In this document: piece after piece, positions 49,303-62,809 of the stretch
Position numbering within the stretch: position 1 is the first letter of the stretch
How the letters are laid out: each line of letters starts with the position of its first letter
DNA from: Nephromyces sp. MM_2019
Lineage: Eukaryota; Apicomplexa; Aconoidasida; Nephromycida
NCBI GenBank assembly: GCA_015657535.1
Contig: JADHZB010001314.1
Coordinates: forward strand, 31,466-95,465
Reading direction: 5' to 3'
Length of the DNA stretch: 64,000 nt
Notes under the pieces: generated by a model
Told to the model about the DNA's origin: nothing
Database searches by the model: none
What the model saw: the letters and a program-made list of their open reading frames with translations, nothing else
Translations under genes and position numbers: made by a program

Positions 49303-50843
49303 TTAACTTTTTGGAGGTCCCTCAAAATAAGGAGAAGAGAAGCTCACAACCTATAAAAGTATTTTGTCAAGACAAAAGCATGTTGTGTTCCACCAAGATT
49401 TATAAGAGTGATTATTCAAAAAACTACCAAATGTCATAAAATAATAATTAATAAGTTTAAATGGACAAGATATGGATTGTATAAATACCTCCTCAATCTT
49501 GGGTATAAATATTTGTTGAACTTTGGTTTTAAATTCGTTTTCTGCTTCGTCAATAATTTCACCTAATGAAAGGAAGTTTATAATATTTCCCTAATCTAAA
49601 AAACTAAAATAATATATTATCTCTTACCTATTGTATGAATATGTGTATTAAGATTGTCTAATGCAAAAGATTCAATTGATTTTTTTTGTTTGTCCTAAGA
49701 GGAGACATGTAGAAATTTATGGTGAAAATAAGTATGAGGTTGTTTACTTAATGTTTCATCATTATCATTACATATCTGTCAAGATTGCAACCCAAATCAT
49801 ATTGATTGGTTCCATCATTGTTTGTACTTCCAATTGCAATCTTTAAAAATGAAGTTGAAGAGTAAATAACTGAAATCAAAGCAAATTTTGCGTAAAAGTT
49901 CAACTATATATATCCAAATAATAAAATACCATACGAAGCATCCTGAGTTACTTCAATAACATGCATCGAATCCCATTGTCCAATGTTCGATATAATCAAG
50001 TCCTCAAGCTCTAAAAATAAAACAAAAATTTAAAGAAATAAATCAAATAGCTAGAATTTGGCTATTTATATACCACTTTTGATACAAAAACAAGCGATGA
50101 ATCCATTCTTCGAAGGAGTTTCCATTAAGTAAGCAGATGAAACACCAGTTCGGTAGTACCTTTCAGGAGATTATTAAATAACATTTATTAGAATTGTATC
50201 ATAAAGAGAGATGGAACTAACATTTGAACATATTGCTCCAATAATTTATTAAAATCTATTTCTAAATCCCTAAATGTTTCGTTCCTGTAATCCAAGAATA
50301 TTATATTAATGTATATGTGCATATATGTGTATATATCCATAGATAAAATAAGTACTTACGGGAAGTATCCAAGCTTTGTAGGGGTTGGAAAGTATATATT
50401 GCTCCATGGTGACCTGTAGCTTCGATCATTCTGATTGTAGTCACATGCTAAGAAATATTTTGATTCCTATGTATAAACCAGTGTGTATATATAGGAGTTT
50501 CAGTATAGCACACATATATAAATATCCAACTGACTTTATCATCAAAAAGTTTCCTAAATGGAACAAAAGTTCTTCGGTGTATTTGTTCTTTCAAATTTGG
50601 GCTTAATTCCTCTTAAAATACCAAATAAATTTGCGTTAATGACAAGTGTATATATATATATTAGGAGTTTAAATTGGATTTTTCAAATGCTAATCCAAGG
50701 AACATGTGGCATAAAATTGATGTTAAAATGAATATACAGAGAAACTCTCTTTTACCTAATTCGTTTATTATATCCTCAGAATGCCTTGGATTTATCCTGC
50801 GGAGTATGTTCAATGATGATATAAGCTGATCAGAGTTCGCCAT
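49303..50843 (-). CDS. CAPZB: F-actin-capping protein subunit beta
   Basis: Ten exons on the minus strand (50756-50843, 50535-50611, 50360-50466, 50222-50284, 50077-50159, 49930-50010, 49772-49869, 49628-49694, 49489-49562, 49303-49350) encode about 261 aa, close to family length. Landmarks are SLNILRRINPRHSEDIINEL, FLACDYNQNDRSYRSPWSN, YYRTGVSSAYLME, QWDSMHVIEVTQDASY and GSTNNDGTNQYDLGCNLDRY. CapZ beta caps actin filament barbed ends, normally with an alpha subunit. In apicomplexans it is linked to actin-based motility. The acceptor of exon 2 is TTTTAAG|AGG, because the nearer AG gives a stop. The last exon (VVSFSSPYFEGPPKS) is uncertain. Introns are very short, mostly 60-77 nt, and lack TG/CA repeats. 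Confidence 0.88.
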
Positions 50844-51776
50844 TTTTGGAATTAATTCGATTAGAATTATATACCATATAAAAATTTTATTTGATGAAAC
50901 AGATTAGTAAGCCTTAGTGCTCATTTTTGAAACATCATGTTTAATAAAAAAAAAATATATATATAATACTCATAAAAACATACACACCATTTCAAGTCAT
51001 TTGCCACAATTAAATAAGATAGCATAACTTAACTGTCTAGCTTTCATTATGTTTGTTACATTATTAATATTAGGTACCAGCCTTTCTTATGGTTATGGGG
51101 AATTTTCTAATTGTTTAAATTCAATTTCGTTACATAATATATCTATAACAATCATCAAAATTTTTTAATTTGTCACTTTTACACTAAGGCACTTTTTAGT
51201 TGAGGCAATATATTTTTCTCACTATCTAAACTAAAAGTTAGACTGTTTTCAGTTTAAGGTAATAAATGGCAAATTGTTTTTATAAATGAATTTTTGAAAT
51301 ATACACTATTGACTTTAAATGGGAAAATTATACTTCTTGCTCAAGCTTGATTATTTAGAAATAGCTTCATTACGAAATAATTTTGTGTTTTACCCTGCCT
51401 GATTTTGAAAATAATGAGTAAATATTTCAAGTTTAAATTTTCTTCAAATGTCAAAATAAGACCAACTTTCATTGCCTATTCTTTATAGAGGAGCTTAATT
51501 ATGGAGGAAAATGTCTCATTAATACCAAAAAAATTGGGAATTAATACAAAGCTGATTTAATTTAGGATATGGATAATCATGGAAGGTTGCTAAATTGAAA
51601 AATCATTATTATGGCTTATAAAATCTTTCGGAATACTTTTTTTCTTCGATGAACCAATTGCGAACTAATGTGTAAAGGGGATTGTAGCAGCCTGAATTTT
51701 TTAAATCTTGATACCTATAGGTTTATAAAACACAAATGGGGTTATTTAATTGCTCGAAAAATGATTGAGCTCGAGC
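50844..51776. other. Intergenic, AT-rich
   Basis: The spacer lies between the start of the capping-protein gene and the stop of the ABC gene. Only short A- and TA-runs (50948-50966) are seen. Confidence 0.5.
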
Positions 51777-52817
51777 TTACTCCTTAAGGTTGTCCAATTC
51801 ACTGAAAGCAGCTAATTTTCCATTGCTAAGGTATAGAATGTGAGTAGGCCAACCCTCCATGTCATCAAATATATGTGTTGCATAGATTATGGTGGCATCA
51901 CGCTTCTCGCTTTCATTTCTTAGAAGCCTAGTGTAGAGAATTTCAAATTTAGTAATGATTTGAAAATCTCTCAAATATTTAGCCCATACCTGAATAATCC
52001 ATCCCGTGCAAGGAGGTCTAAATCTGTTGTAACTTCGTCCAGTAAATAAACATCTTTGGGCGTAATAAAGTTGAATAACAATTGTGATCGTCGCCTCTGA
52101 CCATCCGAAACATAGGCCAAAGGCCAATCTAAGTCAATGTCCAAAAATTCCGCTAACAATTGTACCCTATCTGTAGATGCTTTTTCTTTCAATAGGTCTC
52201 TCAACGTGAAGCCATAACAGTAATCTATTGTTAAGGAGCGTATGTGAAACAGGATAGCAAATCATCAGATTTGTTGGGCATTAATAAGATTACGTGTAGT
52301 ACTTTTATTTGCTGTGTGTCAGAAGTGGTTAATACTAGTGGATAAATGATCTACTATTAATCTATTCATTAAAAAAGAAATAAAACTATCAAACCTTTAT
52401 TCCACGCATCACCCAAAAAAGCTACAATCTTTTTAAGACTGAAATCATGAAAAACTGGTCTATCAAAGATAGTAGCTTGTTCTTCAGGGATTAGCTGAGA
52501 ATATCAGAGAATATTTTTATAATCAAGAGTATAGTCTTGTGTTTTTAATTATCCTTAAATATGGTATGAGATAAAAGAAATGAACAGGTTTAGTACTCAT
52601 GGGCCTATACCTTGTTTCCACCAAGGATTGAAAGGAGAGTTGACTTTCCTGCCCCATTTGTGCCAACCAATAGAACTCTACTACCCTTTTCAACCGTGAA
52701 GTTTATATCATCTAAAACAAATGGTAATCTATTAGGTGAGTGTCCTGTGTTATACTTATAATGGAGATTCTTTAGAGTAACTGCGTTAGTTTTTTTCAGA
52801 GAGTTCTCATTAGCCAT
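51777..52817 (-). CDS. Soluble ABC ATPase, CAF16/ABCI-like
   Basis: Four exons, complement(52611..52817), (52395..52494), (51990..52224) and (51777..51927), encode 230 aa forming one nucleotide-binding domain and no membrane span. Walker A is [10 protein letters not shown] (51-60). The signature is [10 protein letters not shown], Walker B is [12 protein letters not shown] and the H-loop is [15 protein letters not shown]. The D-Q-R-R-R signature and the ATHIFD-x-x-EGWPTH segment are diagnostic of the Caf16/ABCI family. Yeast Caf16 associates with CCR4-NOT and plant members are soluble, but the function here is not established. Introns are 116, 170 and 62 nt. The exon lengths sum to 231 codons with consistent phases. 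Confidence 0.9.
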
Positions 52818-53883
52818 CTCGAGGAATTCAGGAAATGGGTAAACAATTTTGATTAGTGCCGTTTTATTAGTATACTATAAACTCGATGGTTATTCCCTAA
52901 TCAAATAGTAAGTTCTTCAAAAATTGTGAGATGCAAAGCATACTTGTGCGCTTTAAAACTGATGTTTTCAAGATAACGTGATAAAAGGAAGCTCTAATCA
53001 TAACTGATGTTAGCTTTACAGAATTCAAGTTTAGTAGGATTAGAGTTTTGAAAACTCCAATGTAATTGATACCTATTGACCTTAATATATCGTTTGAGGT
53101 AAATTAACTTATATAAAGTAATTAGATGAACAATATTTATAACTATGTTTGCTCATTCTGTGTATATAAGGGAAGTTAAAGTTTTAGATGTAATAAGTAG
53201 TTATTTAGCTTATCAATCTGAGTTATAAAATAATTTTTATTCATTATTTACTGCATTACTTTACAGGTGCTACAATTGGCACGGGCTTAGCTTTTATTTT
53301 AAAATATTGAATGAGTTAATTAGTTTAAATAAAAAAAAAGGGTTAAGGCTTGATCTAATCGAATAATCAAGTTTGAAGAAATTAATATCACAATTCCAAT
53401 TAACTCCATTTTATATGCTAATACGTCCTGAGTAATGAAATAGTTGAGAGCAAGTGCAATGGTGTTGGCATGATTTGATTACTCACAAGTAATGTTATCA
53501 GCACTTGTGAATTGCATTACATGTTGGTTAAAAAACCACACATACATTTTGCTTTTCATAATAAAAATAAATCTCGTTGAAACAACATGAAAATGTACTC
53601 AAAGCTAGCTTTTTATTTGTTTAATATTTAGGAAAAGCAAGTAAATTTCAAAAGTAGTAGTTACACTCAAATAGTTTAAACAAAAATTAAAATTTGCTAA
53701 TAAAATAATTCATTGGTAGGTTTGAGAAAAGGAATGTTGCCAAGAACCAAACCTGTAAACCAATATTGTGAAGATATACTATAGCAACTCTCAAACCAAT
53801 AAACTCGCATTAATTAATAAAATCAAAGGGTCAATCAAGTACAAAGGATAGAACTATCGTTAATAAATACTACCTAATAAGCA
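52818..53883. other. Intergenic, AT-rich
   Basis: No exon or repeat array recognised in this divergent region. Confidence 0.5.
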
Positions 53884-54129
53884 TTGCTAAATACGACCCT
53901 CAAAATTATAAACAAGATGCTTTTCATTATGGAAAGGTTCCTTAACCTAATAGCATTAATGAGATTCCCGCAATTTCATTTACCAATCACAAGTAAAATT
54001 TGTGGGTGTTTGCCTGGATTCGAGGAATCTCCGAAAGAAAATGCACAGCTAAACTCCAGCAATTTTCTAGATGTAAACATTGATTTAGATCTACCAAGTG
54101 CGAGAACACCGCTCTTGGTTAATAGCTGA
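53884..54129 (+). CDS. Possible 81-aa protein
   Basis: This single frame begins MLNTTLKIINKMLFIMERFL, has a middle segment FHLPITSKICGCLPGFEESP, and ends LDLPSARTPLLVNS. A weakly hydrophobic N-terminus precedes an acidic tail. The composition in the second half looks coding, with less AT and ordinary residues. There is no family match. The start could lie at an internal Met, and it might be an exon of a longer gene. Confidence 0.35.
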   Translation: MLNTTLKIINKMLFIMERFLNLIALMRFPQFHLPITSKICGCLPGFEESPKENAQLNSSNFLDVNIDLDLPSARTPLLVNS

Positions 54130-54650
54130 AATTAGGAAAAATTGAAAAAGTTCAAGCAAGGACCTTAAGCTTAAAAAACCCCAAGACATAGTAATTACAT
54201 CACAAAACTCAAATATGAGGATTCATACTAGCTCCTCCTTTATATGGGGATTGACTCATAATTGTTGATATTAATTTTATCAATTTTTTTAATATTTAAA
54301 CTTAAGATGTAGCAAGGGAAATAGACCATTTCTTGATTATAATTTTCATCATAGTTTGAGAAATTGAAACCATTTTAAGTACGCCATATAATTTTGAATA
54401 GAAGCTTTTCCGTATTTAGAAGCTGTTATTAGCTAAATGGAAATATTACCCAATTTAAATCACGTTCCTTTTGAACATTATAAAGACTTTAGTAGAAACT
54501 GAGAGAATTTTTTGGGAAATTTCCAGTTGTTAGAATTATTAAATAACTTATATAACAGTCAAGATTGATTATTTTTATGATGACTATTTCCCGGATATTT
54601 GTCTAAATAATATTATCAAGCGAACCAAAAACTCAAATCAATCAGGGGCC
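54130..54650. other. Intergenic, AT-rich
   Basis: Spacer upstream of the kinase gene; nothing recognised. Confidence 0.5.
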
Positions 54651-57600
54651 ATGAAAATGAGTACATTTGTAAATGATAGACATCTCAAGCCTATAATAAA
54701 ATTGATCTATCAAGACTTAAGGTTATTCAATAAATATGTTGACTACTTGACACGAAACCAATGCTCTTTTCTGGAGACGATCGATTTCAGTGACTCAGTG
54801 AGCGAGATAAAGTACTTTAGTAACAATTCCTGCTCGGAAAAAACAAGTTTTGAAAGCGCTGATACACCTTCTGATAAAAAGAATAACAACGCCAAGCAAG
54901 AACTTAATAAATTAAGTACAAGGTATATAAGTTGTGTCTAATACATTTCCATAATAGCAAAGAAATTTATAAGTCGTAAAATTATCATTAAATTTATAAT
55001 TTTCATATTCCTGAGTACAAAGATTAAGAAAGTATAAATGCCAGACGAAAGTGAACAATATAACAAATATAAAAACTTGAATGAATGAGAAAAATTGTTA
55101 ACATAAAATTAAAATTAGAAACAATTCTTTCAGGAAATCCAAGAGATGCGAAAAGTATATAAGAGCAATTTCTCATGAATTGGAATGGATACATTGTATA
55201 ATACACAGCATAAACATAAACAATCTAAGAATTTCGGAGCTAACAAGAAAATTATATAACCTAATAGAATTTATTGTGAACTTAGACTCAAGAGTTTGGA
55301 GACTTATAATAAATAAGTTCACTCAAGTGAAGATCAGAATTGACAGCTTGAAGGATTTAATGGAAATACTAAGTGAGGATGACATAGGATCAACTGCAAA
55401 CATATATGTTTTGAACTCTGTATTAAAAATTAATATAAAGCTCCTTTGTTACTCTGATTATTTTAGGTAAACATTATTAATATATTTATAGGCCTAAGTA
55501 TTATTGATGAGTGTTAGGGCAAAATGTGTTTATGTATACATGGGAAGGGGGGTTGCCCTTGAATTTGGATATGGGTGTGCATACACATGTTTTTATATGG
55601 ATGATTGCAAGATTTATAAATATGAGTACTTGACCATAAGGTAAATATATATGTTAATGCAAATGTGTTATATGAGATTGGGAACTAAAAAACTCAGCCA
55701 TCAAATAACAACGAGGTACTTTTTCCTTTTTTTAAATACTTACAATCAGCACATGTGAAATGACTCATGTTGAAGATGTAATTAATTTCACACTTTCTAC
55801 CAAAAAATTAAATAAATTATTAAGCTTAAAGAATTCAAAGTCAAATAGTATAAAAAAATTTCAAGACCCTATTAACTATCAAGCAAAAGAAACATCTCAA
55901 ATTGCTGGGTAATATTGATTTATATCTCTTAATGAGAAAATTGACTAACTATGTAATTAAGATTCTACTAAAATATAATGAACACTTTGTTGAAGTTTGT
56001 TTTACAGACCCAAACATCAATTGAAATTAGAATTATCAAAATTGACTCCACCAGCATATTATACGGTAAGAATTTAGATATAAGTAGTATATACCTGATC
56101 AGACGACTATTGACTCTAAACATAGGCGCTAGATAGTGAGGGATGTGTTGAATTTGAGATAAAACATTCTTGTAATTCAGGTAATGTGTTATACACTCTA
56201 CAAGGATGAACTATATGCATTTATATATATACATATATATATCTATATATTCAAATCAAAATCAACTATTTTAACCATTCGTACTATCAATTATTCATAC
56301 TTGGAAATCCCACATGTTGGAAATATCAATAACATTGAATTCAGGAGACTATGAGGCTGAGCAGTGCCAACAAATATTAAATGTGTAAGTTTTTTATTTA
56401 CCCTCAATCATTATCTTCAGTTAAAATTCACACCTGTTATTATATAGTTACAATTATATGACTGTTTAGAAACTCTTAATGGCATTTATAGGTACAACTT
56501 TATCACCTGTTTATACTATGTATGAAACAAACTTGAATGTAGTAAAAATACGATCTCCTTACATAACAAAAGGATGTGACTGTACAAATCTACTTACTTA
56601 ACAAGCCTTTATATATATCTAACAGGTTTAGTCCAATTTATAGTAAAGAAAATTCGGATGATGAGAATCTCCTATCCAATTTAAGAAATCCTAGCAACAT
56701 ATTTACAGCTGGTTTATACTTTACATATCTTGTGTGTGTGATCCAAGTTCTCAAAAACAAACAAACTTGCTCGGATAATATGTTATTGATATATAAATTG
56801 CTGCCTGGTCTACAGTCATTATTAATATACATATATAATGATGATTTAGGTCAATTTATAAGGTGGTTTATTTTCCACTTTACTTCCACTGAAATAATAA
56901 AAACATCTAAACTTTTGTTGCCTATGAAACAAAATTTCAAATTGTTTTGTAAATTATCGAATAAATCAAAAAATGGACGATTTGGTACAGTATATAATTA
57001 CACTGATCAGATTTCTCGAAAAAAGATTGCAAGCAAAAAAATGAAGATTTTCGTTGGTCTTCAAGCGGTGTGTGTTCTAAATGAGTGTAGGGTGTGGGGC
57101 TGTATGAATTCCTGTGATCTGTTTATTTACGCATAAAAATGATGATTCAAGATAATCAAGTATTACTCACACATTATGTAAATAATATTGCTATAAGATT
57201 TTTATAAATACATGAAAATACTTTTTCAATTCAGAGAACTAATCAATGGCTTGATGTGATGAATGAGGCAGAATGTATGCAAAAGTATGCACGATTTGGG
57301 TGTGATGTGTATGATTTTGATATAATGAATGATAACCAAAATGTGATAGATCATTCACCTGGTTATTATATCCTTAATTCGGAGTTTTTAAATATGTCAT
57401 TGAGGGATTTCCTTCAAAAACATATGCATTCAACTGGCCAAGTGAATATTAATTATTTTCCTACACTCATTGTTTTATTTATTAAAGTATGCAAAAGTCT
57501 TCAACATTTACACACACTTGGTATAATTCATGGTGATATCAAACCAGAAAATATATTGATTCGCTCACCTAAAAATCTGTCAAATCATTTATCGAGATAC

Positions 57601-60166
57601 CCTTTGAGGGCTTACAAAAATATTGAATGCGTACTCATTGATTTTGGTAACATAAAATACCCTTTCATGTGCTTTTACTTTTACAATTAACTCGGCATTT
57701 GCCTCTATATACGTTTAAGATATTATGGTTAGGTACTCTTATATTATACCCCAAAATTAACTGTAAAATTACTAGAAACTTAATTTACACAGGCTTTGAA
57801 TACATACAAGTTTCCAGGCACTCAATCTAGCTATAAATGATCATAAAATTAAGCTTCAAACTTACACACAACTTATAAACATACATGCATAGCCTAAGAC
57901 ACAAACACATGAGCCAATGCATAAATTGATAATCTACTCCACAGATACGCACATAATAGCAATTTAAATTAGGCAAACAACTTAACACACACACACTCAA
58001 GCTAACATTTATATATAAACAATCCTGAAAAGATAATTATTCATTTTTATTCACTTTAGGTAGTTCTACACAACTAGATAAGTTATATAATCTTACAAAT
58101 GCTACGAATCGAATGTGTGGAACAGAAATATATAGTAGCCCCGAGAAAATAAATAATTTAAAGCCAGACTATCCCTCTGATGTGTGGTCTATTGGGTGCA
58201 TTTTTTATGAAATTTTAACTGGAGAATGTTTATTCCAAACTGAACACCATTTATCACAAATTATGGGATTTCGAGAAATAATTAATGAGCATGTCTATCT
58301 TGTAAGTCTGTCTACATATTGGTTTGTGGGCTATGTGTGAATTGTTTTAATACTTAACTTTATTTTTTACACATGTCTGAGGGTGTGTATATTCTACATT
58401 TGTGTTTGCGCGAGTACGCAATGTGTGTATAAGCTTGTAGTGTACTTGCTCGAATATATAAATGTTTGTTTACGCTGTATATAACTTGTAAAAGTGTATG
58501 TTTATTATGTGTTTAACTAGCTATACTGCTACAAGCTTTATAAAAGCGAAATTATGTATCAGTATTCATTCCTTTGGATTTGCCTCTGTTTTATATGTTC
58601 TTATGTGTGTGTATATTTAATAAGTATATTTTTAAAGTTTGTACAAAAATATTAGTAAATGATAATGCTTGTGTGAAAACGTAAAATTAAGTTCAAATGA
58701 ACAAAATTTGTCTAAATTTAACAATCTAAACCTAGGTATTGAAACATCAAACGAGGATAATCAACTTACTAAGGAAAATTTTGCAACTTGACCCAACACT
58801 CAGGCCTTCATTAAGTAATATTTTAATTGAAAGTCGTTCAATTTTGAAATATTTTTGTAGTAAACTATCTAACAAGCACCATAAGAAACAATTAAATAAG
58901 AAATATCCTGGTATGTGTACTATAGTTCATCCTATATCCATACAGGATTATAATAAATTACACAATCCAATGAAACCTATACACATACATGATAAATCAA
59001 GTTATTTAGTAAGATCTACAAACAAAAGCTGTAAGTTCAACAATTATATAAAATCTCTACACACATTGACAAAATTCAAAACATCTGCAAACCTTCGAAG
59101 CAGTACACATATATTCAACACCTCTAAGAAATCCCTACACCCAATAATGAATAAAAATGTGCATAATGAATTTACACATATTCAATTTATTGACTTTGAC
59201 ACTCATAGAATAAAATTTTGTTCAAATAATCACTCCTTAACAAAATGGATACATGTATGTAACCATATATATATATATACGTATGAAAACAAATTTTGTA
59301 TTAATACATTTTTCAACTCACTATGGTTAGACTTTTACTTAGATTACATCAAATATATATATATAATAGATATAAATAATGTATTTGACGTAGATATTTA
59401 TTATATAAGGGTAAATAACAAAAAAAAAAGTTTTAAAAATATCAAAATATTTAAATTTGACGTAAATTCATCGAAATTTTTAAATTTTATAACAAATTTA
59501 TTAAATTTTGATCAAAATTTGATATTTATGTTGGATTATTATATTAATAATCAACAAAGCTACACACACACACACCCTATTATGGAAAGTGATCAGATAA
59601 TACATAATACTGAAGATATATATATACACACACACAATGCAAAGAATGTAGATTACATACATGAACAAAACATAGAAAAACTCGACACTAATAATTCAAC
59701 ACATATTCAACAAAATCATACAAATAAATCAACACAAACACACCAATACAATTCAGAAAAACAAGATTTACAACCAAAATATCTAAACACAAATATATAT
59801 ACCCAACACACAGAAATGTGTACAAAAAATTATAAAGTGTTTGAAAAATGTGTTGATGGTAAAAGTGTGGCACTCCTTATGAATTTATTTTACACACTGA
59901 ATAAAAACAATAAAAAATTTTATGAAATATTTTTCTTTTTTAATTATCATACTTTTATACCAAACCTTTCACAACAATTCTTATTATATACCCACCAATT
60001 ACTTTTGCACAACTCATCACACCTATCTTCACAAACATCATCAATTGATTTGCACACATCAATTTCATCATTTACACAATCATATGAGTCACAAACACTA
60101 GGTTCATCATCTACACAGTCATATGAGTTACACACATCATTACACACACAATCATCATTAGAGTAA
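54651..60166 (+). CDS. Large serine/threonine protein kinase with long N- and C-terminal extensions
   Basis: Ten exons (54651-54922, 55134-55466, 55750-55908, 56008-56065, 56126-56180, 56345-56384, 56626-57067, 57235-57646, 58060-58301, 58736-60166) encode 1147 aa, all in phase. The first 400 residues are helical and polar, without a recognised domain. The kinase domain starts near 415 with the glycine loop GRFGTVYNY. A Lys follows in KKIASKKM, and a helix-C Glu lies in NEAECMQKYA. The catalytic loop is IIHGDIKPENIL (Asp near 554), followed by the magnesium loop VLIDFGSS, activation end MCGTEIYSSPEKI, PSDVWSIGCIFYEILTGE and LQLDPTLRPSL. HGD replaces the usual HRD. The last 450 residues are Asn-, His-, Thr- and Ser-rich with TH runs and QSYE repeats. 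The group is unclear; IDFGSS recalls DYRK. Confidence 0.82.
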
Positions 60167-61218
60167 CACACATCAGACTCATCACTATCATTATAAGTCA
60201 ATGCTTTATTATACACACAATGCCTCTATAAATACACATATTCTTTACATTATAAACATGCACTCTCATGTTAACACACACATTTACCTTATAAATATAC
60301 ACCTTCTATATTAATACACACTGCCCATATTTAACATATACACTGCCCATATTAATACACACACTCCTCATATTAACATACGCATATTCCCGATAAATTA
60401 AAACTCGACGAAATTTGTTAATTATATATTTACACAAAGTTATATAATTCTTTCTGTATACAAATTTTTACACATCATTTATGTTTTTGTAAATAAATTT
60501 TATATATTTTCATACACACTCATAAATTGTAAGCTAAAAAAAAACTTGTAAAATAATTTATATTTTATTTTGTATAAATTTTTCATTTAATCTCGATCGA
60601 GTATATGTGTATATTTTTATATAAATTATATGTGTGTATGTGTGTATTATAATAATATAATGTTTGTGTTTAATTTGAATAATTTTATATGGGTGCATGC
60701 TAATACATAATAATATAATGTGTATATGTAAATATAAAAATATAACATGCGTGTTTAGACATGATTAATATAATGCGTGCATATGCGCTCAAATATAATA
60801 ATGTAATGTGTGTACTTAATTAAATATATTAGCATAGCGTGTGCAAACTTAACCTTAAATATATGTAATAACACTAGTGTATAAGCATAGCTATAACATG
60901 TGAGTGTAGAGTATAGATGTAATCAAGTGTGTGTAAGAATATCTTAGTGTGTTGAAGTTTTAAACAAGATGTGTTTTAGATAAAATATGTTTGTTCAATT
61001 ATTCAATATATACATAAATGTGTAGCTAACTAAAATGTGTGTAAAAGTAATAAGCTAAAATAACTTTAAAAACATAATTATCTCTACTTTTTTAACAAAA
61101 TTTCATATCGATTTATTACATCCTCTTCATTTGAATAAATTATCACAAAAAAATATACAAATTTACAAATAAATATATTTCAAATTTCGTTGAAAATTTT
61201 TGAAATTTCCCCCCAAAA
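60167..61218. other. Intergenic, CA-rich then TG-rich
   Basis: CA-type motifs follow the kinase stop to about 60,380, then AT-rich DNA, then TG-type DNA at 60,600-61,000. An imperfect unit near ACACTGCCCATATTAA is repeated at 60320-60375. No exon is supported. Confidence 0.5.
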
Positions 61219-61610
61219 ATGATATCTGATAATTCATACTTAAGCCTGTTCAGAAGGACAACTGAAACACCTCTTCCTTCAACTCTACAAAAAAATGATA
61301 ATCTTTTGTATATCATGTAAGTGAGTGTGTCGTATTGTGTTATGTGCTTATTATGTGTGTGTTGAATGTGTACTGTGTCATATTATTTAGTGTTGTGTTG
61401 TATGGTGTTGTATTGCTTGGTGTTGAGTTGTGTGTATGTGTATGTGTGTGTATCCTGTGTTGTTTGTGTGTTGTGTTGTATGTTGTTGGGTTGTGTTATG
61501 TAATGTGTTGTTCAGTATGTTGTTTTCTATGCTGTGCTTTATGTTGTATGTATATGTACATGTATCTGTGGGTGTATATTTGTGTCCGTGTAGGTATATA
61601 TGCTTGTGTT

Positions 61611-61653
<43 letters not shown>

Positions 61654-62809
61654 ACTTGCTTGTATATATATTTACACCTGCATATTTATGCTTATGTATT
61701 TGACTGTAAAACGGGCTTTTCCGAACATGAAATGTGTAACGTGAACGTTTCATATATATTACACACATTATCACACCATTAACTTTGTTACACACATTCA
61801 TTTTAACACAATTTGCTCTTTTTACAAATACACATAACAAGAACATATTTTCTTACCACAAATACTCACCTATACACTACACACACATATCTTTTATATA
61901 TATTAATCACGCTTATTCAATTCAAACACCCCTTCACCAGCACACACACCCAACCTACATATACAAATATTCATCTACACTCATACACACATCTACCCAC
62001 AAAAACATTCATGCACCTATACTCATACCCATATATATGCACTCACACATACACAATTATATATATATATATTTATACATATGTATAACAAAATAATTAG
62101 ACGAAATATGATTGCCATCTTGGCTGGACTTACTGCTGGGATACTTCAAATAGAAGGCTTGAAAGGTAAAATATACTAATTACACACACCAACACATATA
62201 TACAAACATAAACACTTGTACACACTTACACTCAAACACACTCAAACACTTACACACTAAGATACACTCAAACACTCACTCACTCAGATACACTCACACT
62301 CACTTACATTTACTCACCAACACTTACATAAATTCACACAATTACACACACTTACACTTATATACAACAAACACAGCAAATTTTTCTCTTTAAATTATCC
62401 GAATTATATATATATATATATATATATACTACAGGGTTCCTCATTTTTATTGGACTAAATATTACAAGTTCATTTTTGATGAACTATAAACTCAAATTTC
62501 CTTCGAATTATTATTTTTCAAAGTCTTATGATATTTACACACTAAAATTCTTCTCAGGATTTATGGTAATTATTCTTAAAACCTACACACATTTACATAC
62601 ACACACATATTTGTATACACACACATATTTACATACACACATATACATACACACACACATAAATCCATACATGGATACACATGAATTTCTCTCATGCACA
62701 CATACATAAATACTCTACACACACACATACACATTAATAATTATTTTCCTTTTTTCAGTGCTTTGTATTAATTTGGACGTTTGTTTATAACTTAATTTAT
62801 ATGTTTTAG
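61219..62809 (+). CDS. EMC6: ER membrane protein complex subunit 6
   Basis: Four exons (61219-61316, 62101-62165, 62435-62565, 62759-62809) encode 114 aa. The N-terminus MISDNSYLSLFRRTTETPLP is cytosolic. Three hydrophobic spans follow: MIAILAGLTAGILQIEGL, FLIFIGLNITSSFLM and FMCFVLIWTFVYNLIYMF. The sequence R-N-M/T-x-A-x-L-A-G-x-T-A-G-I-L, the polar loop, and F-W/I-TF-x-Y-x-x-x-x-x-F at the end match EMC6. EMC6 forms part of the membrane core of the EMC insertase, which inserts tail-anchored and multispanning proteins into the ER. Phases are 2, 1 and 0. Intron 1 is 784 nt with TTG-rich, TA and CA repeats. Confidence 0.88.
61613..61640 (+). repeat. (TA)n microsatellite in EMC6 intron 1
   Basis: An uninterrupted TA dinucleotide run flanked by TGT-rich DNA, one of more than ten such TA runs in the window. 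Others include 9948-9976, 16902-16932, 33179-33200, 36053-36076, 37973-37996 and 62405-62428. Confidence 0.9.

Noticed and set aside
59947..60216. Acidic Cys/Asp-rich minus-strand frame
   Set aside because: Antisense to the Ser/His/Thr-rich kinase tail; its composition mirrors the sense repeats.
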